Assembly (NCBI GenBank): GCA_001801485.1
Contig: MGXV01000073.1
Span: 1-51,796 of the forward strand
From: Gammaproteobacteria bacterium RIFCSPHIGHO2_12_FULL_37_14
GTDB taxonomy: Bacteria > Pseudomonadota > Gammaproteobacteria > DSM-16500
DNA: 51,796 bases
Reading direction: 5' to 3'
The notes under the pieces are model-generated. The model had not been told where the DNA came from. It did no database searches and saw only the letters and a program-made list of their open reading frames with translations. Below are positions 35,449 through 44,103 of this stretch, piece by piece. How positions within the stretch are numbered: position 1 is the stretch's first letter; each line of letters begins with the position of its first letter. The position numbers and the translations under genes were made by a program.

Positions 35449-35535
35449 GTTATAACTCCGTCTAAATTCTATTGCCAATATAGCATCTTTCTCAAAGTAG
35501 TTGGAGCAAAAGATGCTTCTGTAAGCGCTAGATTA

Positions 35536-35570
35536 TTGGGGTAGATTGTTGGGGTTGATATTTACCCCAA
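35536..35570. promoter_or_regulatory. toxin-antitoxin operator repeats
   Basis: TTGGGGT occurs at 35536 and 35549, with its inverted copy ACCCCAA at 35564-35570. The 35549/35564 pair makes a 7-bp inverted repeat. These sites lie 35-70 bases before higB, where the HigA antitoxin would be expected to autorepress. Confidence 0.6.
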
Positions 35571-35603
35571 ATTAGGGTATATTTACACTATAAAGGGGAA
35601 TTT

Positions 35604-35885
35604 ATGAGATGCTCTGTTGATATTACAGAAGATGCTACGGAGGACTTGAAGAAGGTTCCAGTCCATATTGCATCAAAGCTCGAGTACTGGGTAAATGCAG
35701 TTGAAAAATATGGGATCGAGGTTGTCAGAAAGGTCCGTGGTTATCATGATGAGTCATTAAAAGGCGACAGGAAAGGGCAGCGATCTATTCGATTAAATAG
35801 AGCCTATAGAGCAATTTATGTTGAAACAAAAACACACGAAGTTAGATTAATCTCAATTGTAGAGGTAAACAAACATGACTATTAA
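35604..35885 (+). CDS. higB: HigB-like toxin (RelE/ParE superfamily)
   Basis: 93 residues with the RelE fold pattern: an N-terminal helix region TEDATEDLKKVPVHIASKLE, then GYHDESLKGDRKGQRSIRLN, RAYRAIYVE and a final VRLISIVEVNKHDY, the typical HigB-type end. HigB toxins cleave mRNA on the ribosome. The ATG has AGGGGA upstream. The toxin-first order and an 11-base overlap with the antitoxin gene fit HigBA. Confidence 0.87.
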   Translation: MRCSVDITEDATEDLKKVPVHIASKLEYWVNAVEKYGIEVVRKVRGYHDESLKGDRKGQRSIRLNRAYRAIYVETKTHEVRLISIVEVNKHDY

Positions 35886-36180
35886 AGCGGCTTTAGCGCT
35901 ACAAAAGATTACCAAGAAAAAATTAACACTCGGTGGTTTGCTTTGGTCAATTCGCATGTGCGATGAAAAAAGTCAAACTGCATTTGCGAAGGAATTAGAT
36001 GTTTCCAGTCAATATCTGTGTGATGTTGAAAATGGTCGGCGAACAGTGAGTCCATCTGCTGCGAAAAAATTCGCTGAAAAATTAGGGTATTTACCAGAAC
36101 AATTTGTTGAGCTTGCTATTCAAGATATGCTTGACCATGAAAAGATAAAAATGAAAGTACATATCGAGAAGGCGGCGTAA
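35875..36180 (+). CDS. higA: HigA-like antitoxin (XRE family)
   Basis: 101 residues with a helix-turn-helix (SQTAFAKELDVSSQYLCDVE, NGRRTVSPSAAKKFAEKLGY). It neutralises the upstream toxin and should bind the TTGGGGT repeats. Its stop overlaps the start of a third gene (TAATG). Confidence 0.87.
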   Translation: MTIKAALALQKITKKKLTLGGLLWSIRMCDEKSQTAFAKELDVSSQYLCDVENGRRTVSPSAAKKFAEKLGYLPEQFVELAIQDMLDHEKIKMKVHIEKAA

Positions 36181-36962
36181 TGAGTACATATGGTGGCGTA
36201 ACTAACATAATCGCATATCTCGGCGCGGCCGCTTGGATACCACAAATTATCACATGGGTATGCAATTTTTTTTCTAAGCCAGTTATAGCAATTATTCCAG
36301 AAAAAATAGCCTGTATCGGTTATACAATATATGGACCAATTTTTAATTTACGTTTATCGATTAATACAAAGAAAAAGGATTCTATAATTGATTTTATGAG
36401 TGTTGAACTTTGTCACGAAAATGGCTCAAAGCATAACTTTGAATGGGCTGGAATGGCGGAGTTTTTTAGTGAGGTAAAAAACAACAAAGGTGAAAATCAA
36501 ATTATACAACGTGACATTATTCCTATTGCCATTAAATTAAATACTTTATCGTTAGTTGAGAGATTTTTTAGATTTCAGGATTCTGCATTTATAAAAAAAA
36601 TCAGAGTTCAATCAGAAAAATTTGTGGAAATGATGCAATATATGAAAAAGAAAAATGAAAATTATCCTGCCGATTTTATAGCAAGCAAAGATTTTGAAGA
36701 TCATATGAAATTTATGAGAGAAAACTTCTACTGGCAACCAGGTAGCTATACAGTAAAATTTCGTATTCGATCTCCAGAAAAAATTAAAATTAATGAAAAA
36801 ACCTATAATTTTGAACTGACGCAAGAAAATATTGATGCACTAAGAAGCAATTTAGAAGAAGTAGGAACATTTATTCAAGCAGTCTGTAAAAGCCAACCCG
36901 CGGATCAGAATACTCAGCCAAACAATTTTCGATGGGTTAATACAGTACTTGAGTCAGTATGA
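36180..36962 (+). CDS. hypothetical third gene of the HigBA operon
   Basis: 260 residues. One hydrophobic segment near the N-terminus (GGVTNIIAYLGAAAWIPQII) probably anchors it to the membrane. The rest is soluble, with a beta-rich early part (PEKIACIGYTIYGPIFNLRL) and helices. I do not recognise the family. Start-stop overlap with higA means translational coupling, so it may act with the toxin-antitoxin pair or be separate cargo. Confidence 0.6.
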   Translation: MSTYGGVTNIIAYLGAAAWIPQIITWVCNFFSKPVIAIIPEKIACIGYTIYGPIFNLRLSINTKKKDSIIDFMSVELCHENGSKHNFEWAGMAEFFSEVKNNKGENQIIQRDIIPIAIKLNTLSLVERFFRFQDSAFIKKIRVQSEKFVEMMQYMKKKNENYPADFIASKDFEDHMKFMRENFYWQPGSYTVKFRIRSPEKIKINEKTYNFELTQENIDALRSNLEEVGTFIQAVCKSQPADQNTQPNNFRWVNTVLESV

Positions 36963-37176
36963 GAATACACCGAAAAAACGCAACATGAATATTTTGTGTT
37001 TAAATTTTCGAAAAGTACGAAACGTGTATACCGATGTAATAAATAAACACGATATCGTAGCATTCGCATGGTATTATTTCTCGCATCAAAATGAATTTAC
37101 AGTGAATATGGAAAAATTTTCACTCACGACAGTTACCAAAGAATTAAAGGTGATCAATGATGACAAAACAAAATAA
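36949..37176 (+). pseudogene. Sel1-like gene remnant
   Basis: The 75-codon frame contains HDIVAFAWYYFSHQNEF, which mirrors KDILTAYVWYYFSNQNGM of the Sel1-like protein at 33513-33872, but the first half of the repeat is missing. It overlaps the end of the 36180 gene and the start of the transposase remnant. It is probably debris from a duplication or recombination. Confidence 0.5.
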
Positions 37177-37549
37177 TCTGTCTAATGACAGTACTCAACA
37201 GTATGATGAAATTAAATATGCTCATTTTTGTGATGCACTTGAAAAACAATATAAGAATGCAAAAGAAGAGGGGCTATTTGAAGTATTAAAAGTATTGGAG
37301 TTAGATAAAGAGCATTCAGACGTCCAATTAGTTCATGCTGTTAATTATTTTAATGAGAAAGACGGTATTGTAGAAAAAGATGCGCCTATCGATTTTTTGA
37401 CTGAACGCGAAAAAAGAATCGTTAATCGAGATGGGAAATTTCGCCCCAATCTTTATTGTATGCTTTTATCATCAAAATTCGCTGAAGCCATCCAGAACAA
37501 ATCAGCATTTATACAAGACTCATTCAGATATGCATTTGATAGTCAATAA
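37157..37549 (+). pseudogene. Tn3-family transposase fragment
   Basis: The frame encodes AVNYFNEKDGIVEKDAPIDF, LTEREKRIVNRDGKFRPNLY and LLSSKFAEAIQNKSAFIQDS, which matches the middle region of Tn3-type TnpA as I recall it (xxAIxHFxExDG...DGKFRxxLYkvlLf..vadAIksg.l). Only about 130 of some 1000 residues remain, and the catalytic DDE part is absent. No terminal inverted repeat is recognised nearby. Confidence 0.75.
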
Positions 37550-37640
37550 ATCCAGATATTAATTTTATCGAAATTACCTGAGGAATTTATTAATTTGATC
37601 GGCAAAAAATTTCCTAATTGAAATAATTTATAGAGGCATT

Positions 37641-37895
37641 ATGCAATATACCATCCATGAAAAAAACACGTTAGAAAAAGTCAATGAAATCGGTATGCAA
37701 ATAGATACGCTACCTGAAGAAAATTTTATTTTCGTAGTTTTATCGCCTTATTTGGATCAATTAATGTCGTTACTCAAACGATTAAAGCCGATGGAAATCC
37801 AAATGCTTTTTATGCAATATGAAGGCATGATGAAAGTGATGCGTATGGTAGAAGAGGGTGCACAGGCGATGGAAAAGGAACTAGGCTTGAAATAA
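37641..37895 (+). CDS. small hypothetical protein
   Basis: 84 residues, acidic and helical (NTLEKVNEIGMQIDTL, LDQLMSLLKRLKPMEIQMLF), Met-rich in its second half. AGAGG lies upstream of the ATG. No family is recognised; the amphipathic helices suggest a protein-binding or regulatory role. Confidence 0.5.
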   Translation: MQYTIHEKNTLEKVNEIGMQIDTLPEENFIFVVLSPYLDQLMSLLKRLKPMEIQMLFMQYEGMMKVMRMVEEGAQAMEKELGLK

Positions 37896-38012
37896 TAACT
37901 TTGAAAATTATATTTCTAGCAGCCTATCCTAATCCCCGATAGTGTTTACTATAAGGCGCTATATTTTAAATAAAAATCATGCTACAATTATCGAATATTT
38001 ACTAAATTTTTG

Positions 38013-38039
38013 AATTGCGCCACAGCTTGTGGCGCAATT
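38013..38039. repeat. 12-bp-arm inverted repeat
   Basis: AATTGCGCCACA and TGTGGCGCAATT with a three-base loop form a GC-containing hairpin in an otherwise AT-rich gap. No T-run follows at once. It is one of two strong palindromes before the AlbA_2 gene. Confidence 0.8.
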
Positions 38040-38090
38040 GTATTTAGCGTATATTTCCGTGATGTAAAAAACAGTACATTGTTTACCAAA

Positions 38091-38118
38091 AGATTTTGGC
38101 GACGCGTCGCCAAAATCT
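38091..38118. repeat. perfect 28-bp palindrome
   Basis: The sequence from 38091 (AGATTTTGGCGACG) is fully self-complementary, centred between 38104 and 38105. With no loop, it looks more like a dimeric protein binding or recombination site than an RNA hairpin. It ends 20 bases before the GTG start of the next gene, so it could also act as an operator. Confidence 0.85.
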
Positions 38119-38138
38119 ATTTAAATAAGGGTAATTCC

Positions 38139-39560
38139 GTGGATTTTGATAAAATATTATCGCTCATAAAACATGGCGAACAAAGAACAATCGAATACAA
38201 AAAAACGATTGCAGAAATAGAAAAACTGGGGAAATCCTTGTGCGGGATGCTCAATGTGAAGGGTGGTTATGGATTTATTGGCATTTCTGATTCTAAAAAA
38301 ATCATCGGCACTGAAGTCACTGATTCGACCAGAAAGAAATTAACAGAATTTTGCAACAGCTTTGATCCTTATCCACAAATTGAAATTCATTATGTTGAAA
38401 TACCGGATTCAGATAAATTTATCATTGTTTTCTCCTGCAAGGCATCAAAAGAAGATGCGCCCTATACATTTAGAAGCAGACCGTATCTTAAAACAGAATC
38501 TGGCGTACGCCCTATGCCACCTGAAAAATATCAGCATTTACTGTTGGAACATGTTGGATTGTCAAAAGCATGGGAATCCATGAGTGCTAATGGATTTACT
38601 GTTGACGATCTTGACTCAACTGAAATGCTTAGAACAATGAAAGCAGGTCTTGCAAAAGGCAGTATTCCACAAGAAGAATACACTGAAAATGTCCATGAAA
38701 TTTTAACGCAATTTGATCTTATCCAGGATCATAAATTGAATAATGCAGCAATGGTATTATTCGCTAAAAAAATGCCTGCAGATTATTCACAATGTTTTAT
38801 TCGCATGGGTCGATTTGTTGATGACACAATGGATGTGACATTAGACAGCAAGCAAATGCGTGGAAACGCGTTTCAAATATTATCTGCTGCAGAAGATTTT
38901 GTTAGGCGTCACATCCCTATTTCAGCACATTTTGATCCCAATCAATTTGAACGTGTTGAAAAAACAGCACTGCCATTGGTGGCTGTTCGTGAAGCGATTA
39001 TCAATGCCATTATTCATCGAGATTATTCAAAACCATCGGGTGATATCGCGTTGATGATTTTTAATGATGCATTAGAAATTCATAATGTCGGTCATCTCTA
39101 TGGCGGATTAACCATCGATCAGTTGAGTGTTAGACACCCTTCTCGCAGAAGAAATGAACGCATATCACAAGTATTTTACGGGCGCGGATTGATTGAACGT
39201 TGGGGCGGTGGTACGCGTCGTATTCTAAAATTATGCCTGGATGAAAATTTACCTGAACCCGCTTTTTCAGAAGAAACGGATGGATTTTTGGTACGATTCA
39301 CTTTTAAAGAACCTATCGGTGCAACACTACACGAGCCATCCACTCTACCCCATGGATTAAAAGAACGAGAAGTTGAAATCTTAAAGATATTAGGTGAATC
39401 AGCTCAACCGTTATCTATACGTGAAATTGCGCAGCGCTTACAAAATCCGCCTGCTGATAGAACACTACAAGATAATTTTATGCATCTAAAAACACTTGGG
39501 TTAGTAACCCTCGAAGGAATAAAAAGAAGTGCTAAATGGCGATTAGCTGACAAAAAATAA
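38139..39560 (+). CDS. AlbA_2 (Schlafen-like) domain and GHKL ATPase-like protein
   Basis: 473 residues from a GTG at 38139 (AAGGG before it). The N-terminus has the AlbA_2 divergent AAA pattern: E in TIEYKKT, GKSLCGMLNVKGGYGFIGIS. The middle carries AVREAIINAIIHRDYS and GGGTRRI, the ATP-binding C4 helicase-like block of COG2865. A winged-helix end (LSIREIAQRLQNPPADRTLQ) follows. Such proteins are often called transcriptional regulators or defence-associated proteins; the exact role is unknown. Confidence 0.82.
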   Translation: MDFDKILSLIKHGEQRTIEYKKTIAEIEKLGKSLCGMLNVKGGYGFIGISDSKKIIGTEVTDSTRKKLTEFCNSFDPYPQIEIHYVEIPDSDKFIIVFSCKASKEDAPYTFRSRPYLKTESGVRPMPPEKYQHLLLEHVGLSKAWESMSANGFTVDDLDSTEMLRTMKAGLAKGSIPQEEYTENVHEILTQFDLIQDHKLNNAAMVLFAKKMPADYSQCFIRMGRFVDDTMDVTLDSKQMRGNAFQILSAAEDFVRRHIPISAHFDPNQFERVEKTALPLVAVREAIINAIIHRDYSKPSGDIALMIFNDALEIHNVGHLYGGLTIDQLSVRHPSRRRNERISQVFYGRGLIERWGGGTRRILKLCLDENLPEPAFSEETDGFLVRFTFKEPIGATLHEPSTLPHGLKEREVEILKILGESAQPLSIREIAQRLQNPPADRTLQDNFMHLKTLGLVTLEGIKRSAKWRLADKK

Positions 39561-39613
39561 TTACGCGGCTTTTACGCGGTCTTTACGCGGTCTTTACGCG
39601 GTCTTTACGCGGC
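39561..39613 (+). repeat. tandem 11-bp repeats upstream of the integrase
   Basis: Four contiguous units of CTTTACGCGGT (one starting T, the last ending C) lie at 39570-39613, preceded by a partial unit TTACGCGGC. Related ACGCGGAACC occurs at 39719-39728. They begin at the stop of the AlbA_2 gene and precede the recombinase, where arm-type sites or a regulator could bind. Confidence 0.8.
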
Positions 39614-39657
39614 GAATGGGGCGGAACAACAATAATACATTATAAATCAATAAGTTA

Positions 39658-39686
39658 CAATTTTGCAGGCAGTGTCTGCAAAATTG
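39658..39686. repeat. inverted repeat, 11-bp arms
   Basis: CAATTTTGCAG (39658-39668) and CTGCAAAATTG (39676-39686) with a seven-base loop. It lies between the tandem 11-mers and the integrase start. Confidence 0.75.
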
Positions 39687-39729
39687 ACGAAATTGACTTA
39701 AGTTGTTATGCGGAACCTACGCGGAACCG

Positions 39730-39756
39730 CTTCGGCAGTCTTCGGAACTGCCGAAG
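39730..39756. repeat. inverted repeat, 10-bp arms
   Basis: CTTCGGCAGT and ACTGCCGAAG with loop CTTCGGA; an alternative pairing GTCTTCGG/CCGAAGAC overlaps it. It ends 36 bases before the integrase ATG, so it may be a recombination core or autoregulatory site. Confidence 0.75.
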
Positions 39757-39792
39757 ACTCTGGCAATCTCATATTTATTATCAAAGGTTTTT

Positions 39793-41022
39793 ATGAATTC
39801 AAAACAGTCATACACACCACAAGCCATCTTCGATAACGCCGAATTTTTAAAATCTGACACTCCCCCACTCCATCTGTCTGAAAAATTTAGCCATGACTTC
39901 AAATACGCCAAACAGTTCCTATTAAGCTACAAAAGTAATGAAGCAACGTTTAATAGCTTCAGACGCGAGATCGAGCGCTTTGCGCAATACTGTTGGTTTG
40001 TTGGGAAAAAAAACATGCGCGATATGAAACGTGAAGGTATTGAAGAATATTTGTTGTTTTGCCAAAATCCGCCGATATCATGGATTAGCAATCAAAATGT
40101 GCCGCGTTTTATTATGGATAAAGAGGGATTGCGAATATCCAATAAAAAATGGCGACCATTTTTAATAAGAGTTTCAAAATCAGAAAACAAAGAAGGTAAA
40201 TCACCGAATCGCCGCGACTATCAATTATCCGAAAAAGCCTTCCGCGAAATTTTTACCATTTTAAATTGCTATTTTAATTTTTTAATCCAAGAAGAGATAG
40301 CGCAGATTAATCCTATTGTGCAAATCAAACAAAAAAATCGTTTTTACCGTTCACATCAAACAAAAACTAAAATTCGTCGCATATCAGAATTTCAGTGGAA
40401 AACGGTAATTGAAACTGCGGAAAGAATGGCAAAAGATGATCCGGATAAATACGAGCGCACATTATTTATTATTTCTATTTTATACGGCATGTATTTACGT
40501 ATCTCTGAATTGACAGCCAATGAGCGCTGGACACCAACCATGAATGATTTTGCAAAAGATCATAATAATCATTGGTGGTTTACAACCGTAGGTAAGGGAA
40601 ATAAAGAACGGCAAATTGCGGTAAGTCCTCCAATACTTGCTGCACTCAAACGCTGGCGCGCACATTTAGAGCTTTCACCTTCCCTGCCCTTACCGAATGA
40701 CAATTCACCATTAATTCCAAAAATGCGCGGTAATAATGCAATGACTGACACTAGCCACGTCAGAAAAATTGTTCAAGATTGTTTTGATGAAGCTATTTTT
40801 GTGTTGCGAAAAAAGAAATGTGAAGAGGACGCGCAAGAATTATCGCAAGCAACGGTTCATTGGTTGCGTCATACCGGTATTTCAGAGGACGTCAAAATTC
40901 GCCCGCGTGAACACGTGCGCGATGATGCGGGACACAGCTCAAGCAGCATTACAGATAAATATATTGACATTAATTTGAACGAACGACATGTCTCTGCGAA
41001 GAAAAAAACTTTGAAACCGTAG
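39793..41022 (+). CDS. tyrosine recombinase/integrase
   Basis: 409 residues: a SAM-like N-terminal core-binding domain (about 35-165) and a catalytic domain with the complete active set Arg236 (YLRISEL), Lys268 (VGKGNKER), His356 and Arg359 (HWLRHTG), His381 (GHSS) and the nucleophile Tyr390 (DKYIDI). The protein should be active. Some family members integrate mobile elements; others resolve plasmid dimers. The start at 39793 was chosen because the N-terminus before it reads as non-coding repeats. A GTAGCA-type cluster follows 27 bases after the stop. Confidence 0.9.
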   Translation: MNSKQSYTPQAIFDNAEFLKSDTPPLHLSEKFSHDFKYAKQFLLSYKSNEATFNSFRREIERFAQYCWFVGKKNMRDMKREGIEEYLLFCQNPPISWISNQNVPRFIMDKEGLRISNKKWRPFLIRVSKSENKEGKSPNRRDYQLSEKAFREIFTILNCYFNFLIQEEIAQINPIVQIKQKNRFYRSHQTKTKIRRISEFQWKTVIETAERMAKDDPDKYERTLFIISILYGMYLRISELTANERWTPTMNDFAKDHNNHWWFTTVGKGNKERQIAVSPPILAALKRWRAHLELSPSLPLPNDNSPLIPKMRGNNAMTDTSHVRKIVQDCFDEAIFVLRKKKCEEDAQELSQATVHWLRHTGISEDVKIRPREHVRDDAGHSSSSITDKYIDINLNERHVSAKKKTLKP

Positions 41023-41049
41023 TAAAATTAAAATTTTCAATAGTGTGGT

Positions 41050-41080
41050 TGCTACACTGCTACTTCTGCTACATTGCTAC
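41050..41080 (-). repeat. GTAGCA repeat cluster, inverted relative to the 6.8 kb one
   Basis: TGCTAC (GTAGCA on the minus strand) at 41050, 41058, 41067 and 41075, with 8-9 bp spacing. The rest of the gap to 41201 shows no gene. Confidence 0.7.
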
Positions 41081-41201
41081 AAGCAAGCAGAATCCAGTTT
41101 CACAGCAATTTTCTTGTTTTCTTTTTGTCAGCTGCTCTCGCTAAGATAAAAGTGCAAATACGCCGGAAACTGTCATATTCTCACCTAAATTCCCTTCTCA
41201 A

Positions 41202-42572
41202 TTACTGAGGTGGAATAAAACATGAATCTTCTGGATAAAAACCATATATATCGCGCGTTATTCCAGCAGCTCTTGTCATTCTAGATATTTCTGAATATTG
41301 ACAGGTGTTATTAGTAGAATCGTATTCCGCAACAAACTCCCCAGATTTTAAGTTTTTATTATCAATTAATTGAATCTTATTTGAAGGGTCTGGTGCGCAA
41401 GAGACAATGCCTTCGTCGCTGGATTGAATAGAGTAGCTTTTCACAAATTCACCCTGCTGTAATTTAAACACATCATAATCTAATGGCGGTACACCGACTG
41501 TTCTTTTGTTAGTTTTGATAATAATTCTATTAAGAGTTTGGTCGTTCATATCGCGCGGAAGTTCACCAATAAAATATATGCCTGAATGAGAATCTAAAAC
41601 TGCAGGGTCATTTTTTCTTGCGCAGCTCATCAAGGTTTCTTTTGTTACGGGCGCTTCATCAAGTAAGACTTTATGCCAGAAACAAGCATACGTTTCAGGA
41701 GAGCCAAAAATTAAAAGTTCGCTGCTGCCAGCTGTATAAACGGCAGGTGGGTGCTTCATACTAGTAATTAATGGACAAAAACCATTATTGACTTGATCAA
41801 ATGCGCGGCATGTATCAAATGAAATCACTTTTCCCGAAAAATTAAGCTCTGGGTTTTTTGCAAAGTAACTGGCATCAAAATCTCCGTCATACAGAAAGAA
41901 AGATTCACCATCAACATCTTCACCTCCGATATGTTGGAAATATTTTAAATTCGGGCAAGCTAATATATTTTCATAATTTTTAATCGTTGCATTGCCGTCT
42001 AATAATTGCACCAATTGATATTGATGTGTTTTTAAAACATCACGACTAATACGGTTGACAGCCTGATAAGTGCTCGAATTTGAATTATCATCTTCATTAG
42101 CTGCACCGTAATTGGGTGTGCCAATCACAAATAGAGGTTTGCCAGTGTTATATTGGGATGGACATGTGGGTTTTGTGTCACCCAAACTGATAGATTGTGC
42201 TGCATAGTCTACATTATTTAAATGATAGTCTTTGATAACGGGGTAAATAACAGAACCGTCATTACTTAAATTAATGCGTATAATTTCATACGATAAGAAA
42301 TAACGAGACATTAAATGTACTAAAATATATTGCGAATTATTGTCAGAATCTTTTATCACTTCAATTTTAGCTGACGAATATTGTGAATGTCTGCCAATAT
42401 TTATATTTGACTGTTTCAGGGCAGATTCCACAGTATGAATAATTGCAGCGTTATTCACTTTTTGCTTTAACTGATTGGACATTACTGTAAAAGGAATTTC
42501 GCCGTAAGATAAACCTACCCAGCATAAAGACAGAAAAAAAGTAGTGGTAATAAAAGCACGATTAAATTTCAC
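41202..42572 (-). CDS. secreted protein with caspase-like (clan CD) candidate dyad
   Basis: 456 residues with a signal peptide (FITTTFFLSLCWVGLSYG). The middle reads KPLFVIGTPNYG, a helix, LLDGNATIKNYENIL, KYFQHIGGED with His214, then KVISFDTCRAF with Cys255, PAVYTAGSSELLIFG. A His-Gly motif followed after about 40 residues by hydrophobic-Asp-x-Cys is the layout of clan CD cysteine peptidases (caspase, gingipain, CHAT). I infer a secreted protease or pseudo-protease. Family membership is not certain. Confidence 0.55.
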   Translation of the reverse strand: MKFNRAFITTTFFLSLCWVGLSYGEIPFTVMSNQLKQKVNNAAIIHTVESALKQSNINIGRHSQYSSAKIEVIKDSDNNSQYILVHLMSRYFLSYEIIRINLSNDGSVIYPVIKDYHLNNVDYAAQSISLGDTKPTCPSQYNTGKPLFVIGTPNYGAANEDDNSNSSTYQAVNRISRDVLKTHQYQLVQLLDGNATIKNYENILACPNLKYFQHIGGEDVDGESFFLYDGDFDASYFAKNPELNFSGKVISFDTCRAFDQVNNGFCPLITSMKHPPAVYTAGSSELLIFGSPETYACFWHKVLLDEAPVTKETLMSCARKNDPAVLDSHSGIYFIGELPRDMNDQTLNRIIIKTNKRTVGVPPLDYDVFKLQQGEFVKSYSIQSSDEGIVSCAPDPSNKIQLIDNKNLKSGEFVAEYDSTNNTCQYSEISRMTRAAGITRDIYGFYPEDSCFIPPQ

Positions 42573-42746
42573 TCAAGAAACCTCATTCAATTTATTGATC
42601 GGCATCCTATCATACCTACTGCCAAAAATGGAACAATTTTGAACACAGCAAGGACAGTCAATATGGCCGAAAAGTACACTTTACTCCCGCTATTTTCTTG
42701 AATGCGTTTTTAAATGTGGACGGCATACCTACATCTATTACTTTGC

Positions 42747-43452
42747 TTAAGCACTTTTTATTGTAAATGGGTTGTAGTTATTCACAACCTCAAAATAATT
42801 TCCACCGTCAATTTGAATCAGACGTTTTTTAATGCCTGCGGCAAGAAAAGACGAAAACAAAGTAAACATTATTTTTATCGTTAACGATACCAGAATCATT
42901 TCAATAATCGCGTGCGCACCTGATATACCAATCTGAACCAGAGTCACGGTAACGCCAGTAAAAATAAGTTCCCCAAGCGCAGAAGATACGATGCTGCGTA
43001 GATAAAAAAATCGACCATTCAGTTTTATTTTCCATTTCACGAGAAAATAAGCATTAATAAACATCCCAAGAAGGATTCCAGCAAGATTAGAAAAATAAAT
43101 TCGCAGCATGCGGATCAAATATAAAGTGATAATGCTGTGTATATAACTGGTACTTTGAACTCACGGGAAGATGAACCAATCCATCAAGTAATAAACTTAA
43201 AATGAAAAGACAGGATAACATTTTCCAAATTGTGGCACGCATTGCTGAATAGCCATATAATTCACTGATAATATCTGAAATTGCGTACGTTATTGGAATT
43301 ACAAAAACAGAACCAACTGTCAAAACACCGGCAATATTTACAAAACGATATGAAAGCAAAAGCGAAGCGGACATAAACGTTAAATACAGCATGCTCAAAA
43401 AAACATAGCAGGTATTTTTGTGATCAACTTTCTGAGGATTAATAACCGCCAT
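42747..43452 (-). pseudogene. frameshifted queuosine precursor transporter (second yhhQ-like copy)
   Basis: The first part reads FVIPITYAISDIISELYGYS and onward to HAANLFF, then stops. The other frame continues SNLAGILLGMFINAYF and LGELIFTGVTVTLVQIGISG, which completes the DUF165 family. Joining the two at a run of five T (minus strand; A5 at 43091-43095) restores one protein, so a single-base indel broke the gene. It is a separate paralogue of the intact copy at 10895-11629, not a close duplicate. Confidence 0.82.
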
Positions 43453-43474
43453 CACTTTATTCGCCTTGTCATTA

Positions 43475-44002
43475 TTAGAGTTTAGATCGATAAGCAGTAT
43501 TGCTATTTTCATCATGTAAAATGAGCTTATCCATTTCAGATTTTTCTAAACGCATTTGCACTAAATCTTTTTTTTGTGTTGCGTCTAATGATTTATAAAA
43601 AGTACATGCTGACGTATTCCACGTAAAAACATGCCATTCCACCCGGCAACAAGAATTTTCATTTGCAATTTTTGCAAGCATTGACATTAGCTGTTTACCA
43701 GCACCTTCTTTTCGATAAGGTTCACGAACAAGTAAATCTTCCAAATATAAGATACGTGCGCCAATGGTAGCAGAATAAGTGAAAAAATATAATACATAAC
43801 CTATCGGTTGATTATTGTGTTCTGCAATCAATACATGAAAACGTGGCGTTTCTGAAAATGCATCAGCGATTATTTTTTCTGGCGTCAATTTCACACCAGA
43901 TAATTTCTTTTTTTCATAAATCGCTAACTCTTGAATTAAAGAAAATAACGATGCGGCATCATTTTTTGCGCCTGATCGAATAGTAAAATTTCTCACGAAC
44001 AC
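43475..44002 (-). CDS. GNAT acetyltransferase, diamine/SSAT-like
   Basis: 175 residues with the pattern of the spermidine/thialysine N-acetyltransferase group: LIQELAIYEKKKL, GYVLYFFTYSATIGARILYL, EDLLVREPYRKEGAGKQLM (acetyl-CoA binding) and WHVFTWNTSACTFYKSL. It probably acetylates a polyamine or an amino-group substrate. It runs in the same direction as the broken transporter gene downstream. Confidence 0.85.
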   Translation of the reverse strand: MFVRNFTIRSGAKNDAASLFSLIQELAIYEKKKLSGVKLTPEKIIADAFSETPRFHVLIAEHNNQPIGYVLYFFTYSATIGARILYLEDLLVREPYRKEGAGKQLMSMLAKIANENSCCRVEWHVFTWNTSACTFYKSLDATQKKDLVQMRLEKSEMDKLILHDENSNTAYRSKL

Positions 44003-44103
44003 TTTTTCCTGATTATTTTATGATTTTTTTTGACGAGGCATTTTGCATGAAAATCTCTGTGATGAATAGGGTAGAAATACGTATAGATGGAAATAAAATA
44101 AAT

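Noticed and set aside
37157..37549. Functional small protein at the Tn3 remnant
   Set aside because: It has a fair ribosome site, but its sequence matches the interior of a much longer transposase, so a remnant is more likely.
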